From NCBI GenBank assembly GCA_021442155.1, contig CM038222.1, positions 62,222,266-62,286,265 on the forward strand: DNA of 64,000 nt. Reading direction: 5' to 3'. Shown piece after piece: positions 60,621 through 64,000 of this stretch (position 1 is the stretch's first letter; the number at the start of each line of letters is the position of its first letter). Origin of the DNA: Cymbidium sinense (taxonomy: Eukaryota > Streptophyta > Magnoliopsida > Asparagales > Orchidaceae). The notes under the pieces were generated by a model. That model ran no database searches. It saw only the letters and a program-made list of their open reading frames with translations, and was not told the origin of the DNA. The translations under genes and the position numbers were made by a program.

Positions 60621-62184
60621 GGATTCGAGGGAGCATGAGTTACTTGTGAGGGGGTGACTCTCACTACTGTTAGTAGGGATGAGGTGGCTGGGCAGAAGCC
60701 AGTCATCCATATTTACATGCCCTCTGATTCTGAGTACCCTCCATTGAAGAGAAAGGGAGTGGTTCCCACCCCATTGAGATAGTTTCGCCCATCATCTATC
60801 TATCCCATTGCTCGGGAGCTACCACCTCCTCTTTAGTTACCCCAAAGGGGAAAGCTATCTCAGCTTCTAAGATAGTCTCCTCCACTTGTGAGGTAGGTAC
60901 TGGTTCTTGCTCTACCTTGTTCACTCATATTCAATGCCGCAATAAAAATTGAAAGATTAAAGCATGAGCGGGCAGCCAGAGAGCTTGAGGCTACATCACA
61001 TATAGCTAAGGAGGGTTCTCCCCAAGAGGTCTCTCGACTTCCGACCAGCAACAAGCTCCACCCCCTCTCGACATCGGATGGAGAGGAAGATTATCGGAGG
61101 ATTGCTGCTTCTCATCCACCAACAGTATACTATAAGACACCGGATAGGGAGCTCAGGAGGCCTTATGTTGGACTTAGGACTATCCTATGCGAGGTTGGCA
61201 GAGAATATGAATGCTTAAAGTTTGAAACCTTATTTGATTTGTGATCATTGATCCCTAGGATTCTTAGGGTTAGATCCATAGAGAGAGGGCCATGGAGGCC
61301 CAAGCATCTACTCAGGTGGGTAGGATGAGCAACGGAGGTATGTCAGGCAGTCGATAGCCTCCACTCTGATGGATTTTCCTGATCATCCCCCTGTCAGGGT
61401 CGATCTCTCTAATATGATTGTTCTTAACGGTGCTACCCACCATAGGCAGAGATCTCCTATTTACGGGTAGTCGGTGTTGCCTTCATGCAGCTCCCCTCAT
61501 CATCCACCATAACCCATGTAGCTCTTAGCATCCACCACTCCCGTAAGATCCAGAAGCCCCATCTAGGGAGAGACCTTCTCCTTTGGTGATCCGGCTACGG
61601 TCCAGGGATCTTGCTCCCTCCATTCCACCTATTGAGGTAAGATTGAGCTCCCCTACTCAACTCTCTACCTTAGCTATGGTTCGAGTGGCGACCCATGCAT
61701 GGTCACCACCACCACCACCATCGGTGGTGGCGATTCTAGAGGGGAAGATGATAGTTTTATAGTTCCCATGGCAGTAGATCTTTCCAAGGACACCACTCCA
61801 CCGATGAGCAGTCATGCGCTTATATCTTCTAGTGAGCATGACCCTCCTAGAGCTAGCACTCTAGTAGCAAGCAGTGTTAGATGTATTTCAGTCAGTGACC
61901 ATAGTCCCTCCACCGGTCAGCCCTAAGTATTTATGCCGGCACAATTAGATCGTTCCTTGGATGAGATCGTAGCCGCTTACTTTTCCAAGAATAGGGAACT
62001 CTTAGGTAGTGATTGCATAGATTTTGAGTATGAGTGGGTAGCATTTGATCCTAATGAGGATGACATTCTTAAGGATTCTATCGGAGTCCATATGGTCGAC
62101 ACTAGGAGCTCCCTTCAGAGAGATCAACATAGTCAGGAAGGTATTGTGGTTGAGGAAGATGATGCCATCAATTCAGTAGCTTAA
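60621..62184 (+). pseudogene. Upstream ORF (ORF1 or Gag N-terminal extension) of element 2, broken
   Basis: The product is unrecognised. The first part, open from 60621 to a TAG near 60780, contains VSRDEVAGQ and IYMPSDSEYPPLKRKG. The later part is one frame from 61369 to 62184 (272 codons) with six stops but no frameshift: MDFPDHPPVRVDLSN, GATHHRQRSP, a Pro/Ser-rich stretch, LDRSLDEIVAAYFSKN, then VAFDPNEDDILKDSIG (62038-62085). The last two segments are also found in element 1 (HSLEDIVAHYLMEK and YRFDPNEDDLLGDSIG). The stretch between 60780 and 61369 is broken in all frames. It could be the extra pre-gag ORF known from Ogre-like elements. Confidence 0.5.
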
Positions 62185-62900
62185 ACAAAAGGATAATCAG
62201 ATCAACCCGATGGAGAATAGGATGGAAGACTTGTTAGTAACCCTCCATACACTTCATGAAGGTGGTGGACAGCACCTCCATGCAAGAGAAGGATATCAAG
62301 TATTTAGTGGAGCAATAGGTGAAGGATGCATTGGCACAAGCTAGAGGTGGCTCATCTATTCCAAAAGGGTAGACCATACCTAGAGGAATTTGATGTTATC
62401 CAATATTCTAAGGGTTTTGTACCTCCTTCCTTCGAAATCTTTGATGGCAGTGGGAACCCTCACCAGCACATAACGCATTTTAGGGCTGGATGTTACCATT
62501 CCAGTGGCAGTGGTGCACTCTTATTTCACCTATTCATTAGTAGCTTGGTAGGCATTGCATTTGATTGGTACGTTAAATTACCCAATGGTTCAGTGAAGAC
62601 ATTTGTTGAGTTGGAGCAACTCTTTATTAAGAAATTTGCTAGAGCTCAAAAAAGGATAACTATCGGTGATCTTGTTGTAGCTCAATGATATCCCAGTGAA
62701 TCCTTTATTGATTACATTCTTAGATGGCCCAATTTAAGTATGAAATGCAAACTACAGCTGTCTGAATAACATGCCATTAAAATTCTACTCATGGATATTC
62801 ATGGACCTATCGCCTTCATGCTTAAAGGGTTTACCATTAAGACATTTAAGAAATTAATCGACGAGGTGACTAGTCTATAATGGGAGGTCAAATAATTACC
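62185..62900 (+). pseudogene. gag: Gag (capsid region) pseudogene of element 2
   Basis: A coiled-coil-like start (KQKDNQI...MENRMEDLLVTL) is followed by VVDSTSMQEKDIKYLVEQ. A frameshift near 62330-62345 then leads to the frame 62326-62688. That frame holds the best-preserved gag domain of the window: SFEIFDGSGNPHQHITHF, FISSLVGIAFDWYVKLPNGS, KTFVELEQLFIKKFARAQ and IGDLVVAQ. A TGA follows VAQ (CGA-to-TGA type change), then FIDYILRWPNLSMK, SE-stop-HAIKILLMDIHGP and GFTIKTFKKLIDEV. The AFDWY motif, lost in element 1, is intact here. It lies on the same strand and in the same order as element 1. Confidence 0.85.
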
Positions 62901-64000
62901 TTTCCAAGATCATTCAGCCAAGTCCAGACCGTAGAAGGCATTTGAGAAAAAGCTAGGGGTAATCACAGCAATTGATAAAGGGAAGAAACCAGCTAGGGTT
63001 GAGTTAGATAAGCCTCAAGCTCAGCTGTCTCCTCTAACATCTCCTTTGCCACCACCTCGGCCATCATACCATCCACCTCAGTTAGCACAGCGGCCTCCAC
63101 CATCGCCTCCTTAGCAGTATCCTCAGCAGTATCCTCATTAGCATCATCAGTAGCAGTATTCCTACCCATCACCAAGTAGTTATCATTTACTTACTCTTAT
63201 CAACAAATTGAATAAACCATATTCATTCAATAGGAAAGTAGTCAGAAAGATCTTTAAGAATCTCTTAAAGAAGCCTGATTTCTAGTTACCAGAGTCTAGG
63301 AGGCTGGAGGAAGTGGACAAGAGTCACGATCTAAACTTTTGCCTGACCACCGCATGTTAGGACATGTCTTAGAATATTTCTTTACCTTTAAGGACTAGCT
63401 TGAGCATAGCTACAAGTTGGGTGCCATTGTCATCCCTAAAGAATATCTACTAGAATAACTCTCTAGTTCTGTTAGGGTAATCCTTGGAGATGCATGCGAT
63501 CTTCTTAAGACAGAGGAAGGTTGGGATATCTTCTTATCCTGAACCTCCAAGAAAATCATCTCTAAGATCATAAAGTTATCCTTGTAGGTGCCTAAGGAAG
63601 CTCAAACCTCCAACTTTAAGGAAGGTTTGCAAGTTGCCAAGGATAAATGAAAGGTGGTAGAAGCCCAGCAGTAGCAGCAACAACCTCCACTTGCTCGGTA
63701 TAGCTCAATAGCGCAACCACCATCTGAGTCTAGCACTCCATCCATCATTGCAGCTACTACTTCTTCCTCCACTAGCTCCTCTTCTGCCAGCAAGAGAGTT
63801 GCATCAGCGTACACGCATACAAGGGCATTAAACCCATTACCCCCTTACTTTATTAGATTTCTATCATATACCTCCTCCTAAAAAGAAATCAATGAAGAAA
63901 TCTTTCACTTACATCTTATCCACTTCTAATACTCTAGTTTCGATCATTCCTCTTCTGATTTAAAAATAGATTTTTTATTTTTGAATCATTCGGGTTCGCC
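62901..64000 (+). pseudogene. gag: Gag C-terminal part of element 2, cut by the window end
   Basis: A Pro/Gln-rich linker (about 63020-63175) has TAG at several places where repeats read CAG (for example QYPQQYPH-stop-HHQ-stop-QYSY). Then come LNKPYSFNRKVVRKIFKN and DKSHDLNFC, where a frameshift disrupts the zinc knuckle (about 63330-63360). A Gln/Ser-rich part follows (about 63660-63790: Q, P and S runs), aligned with 10980-11110 of element 1. The frame is broken many times. Protease and pol should follow outside the window. Confidence 0.65.

Overview
This window is AT-rich plant nuclear DNA, almost certainly from a large angiosperm genome. It contains no intact host gene. Nearly every base belongs to one family of very large Ty3/gypsy LTR retrotransposons. 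The family is assigned to the Tat (Ogre-like) lineage from decayed gag, protease, RT, RNase H, a second 'archaeal-type' RNase H and integrase remnants, and from a primer-binding site that reads back to TGGCGACTCCGCTGGGGA. All coding regions carry stops and frameshifts, and catalytic residues are lost.

Layout. 1-4469 is the 3' part of the 5' LTR of element 1 (+ strand). 4470-19201 is its internal region: PBS, an array of about 35 hairpins, an upstream ORF, gag, PR, RT, RNH, aRNH, INT and a repeat-rich 3' region. 19202-25982 is a same-strand LTR, probably its 3' LTR. At about 25972-26000 a rearrangement joins this to inverted LTRs: D (to 32230), which lies inside E (to 33921), which lies inside a + strand host LTR, F (33922-36068, continuing at 43214-43750). 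F was also entered by a complete 7145-bp solo LTR (G, 36069-43213; 5-bp duplication GTAGG) and by element 2, which starts at 43751. The 5' LTR of element 2 is split by a complete 7425-bp inverted solo LTR (I, 45973-53397; 5-bp duplication TCCCT) and ends at 58608. PBS, hairpin leader, upstream ORF and gag of element 2 run off the window at 64000.

The LTRs are about 7.1-7.4 kb, unusually long, and carry conserved structures. In LTR order these are: a 5' part dense in TTGAC/GTCAA cores; a palindromic TATA-like site (GGGGAG-TATAT-CTCCCC); about 420 nt with a frame that is open in two copies; a conserved splice-donor-like GAG|GTATG; GC-rich hairpins; and a roughly 100-nt block that folds as a three-way hairpin with compensatory changes, followed by an AUG in the exact plant consensus context AACAATGGC. 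A strong acceptor-like site (10 T then ATCAG) lies just before the upstream ORF of element 2. Together these suggest a giant leader intron that removes the hairpins and decoy AUGs from the gag mRNA. That model is inference. All alignments, duplications and folds were done by eye.
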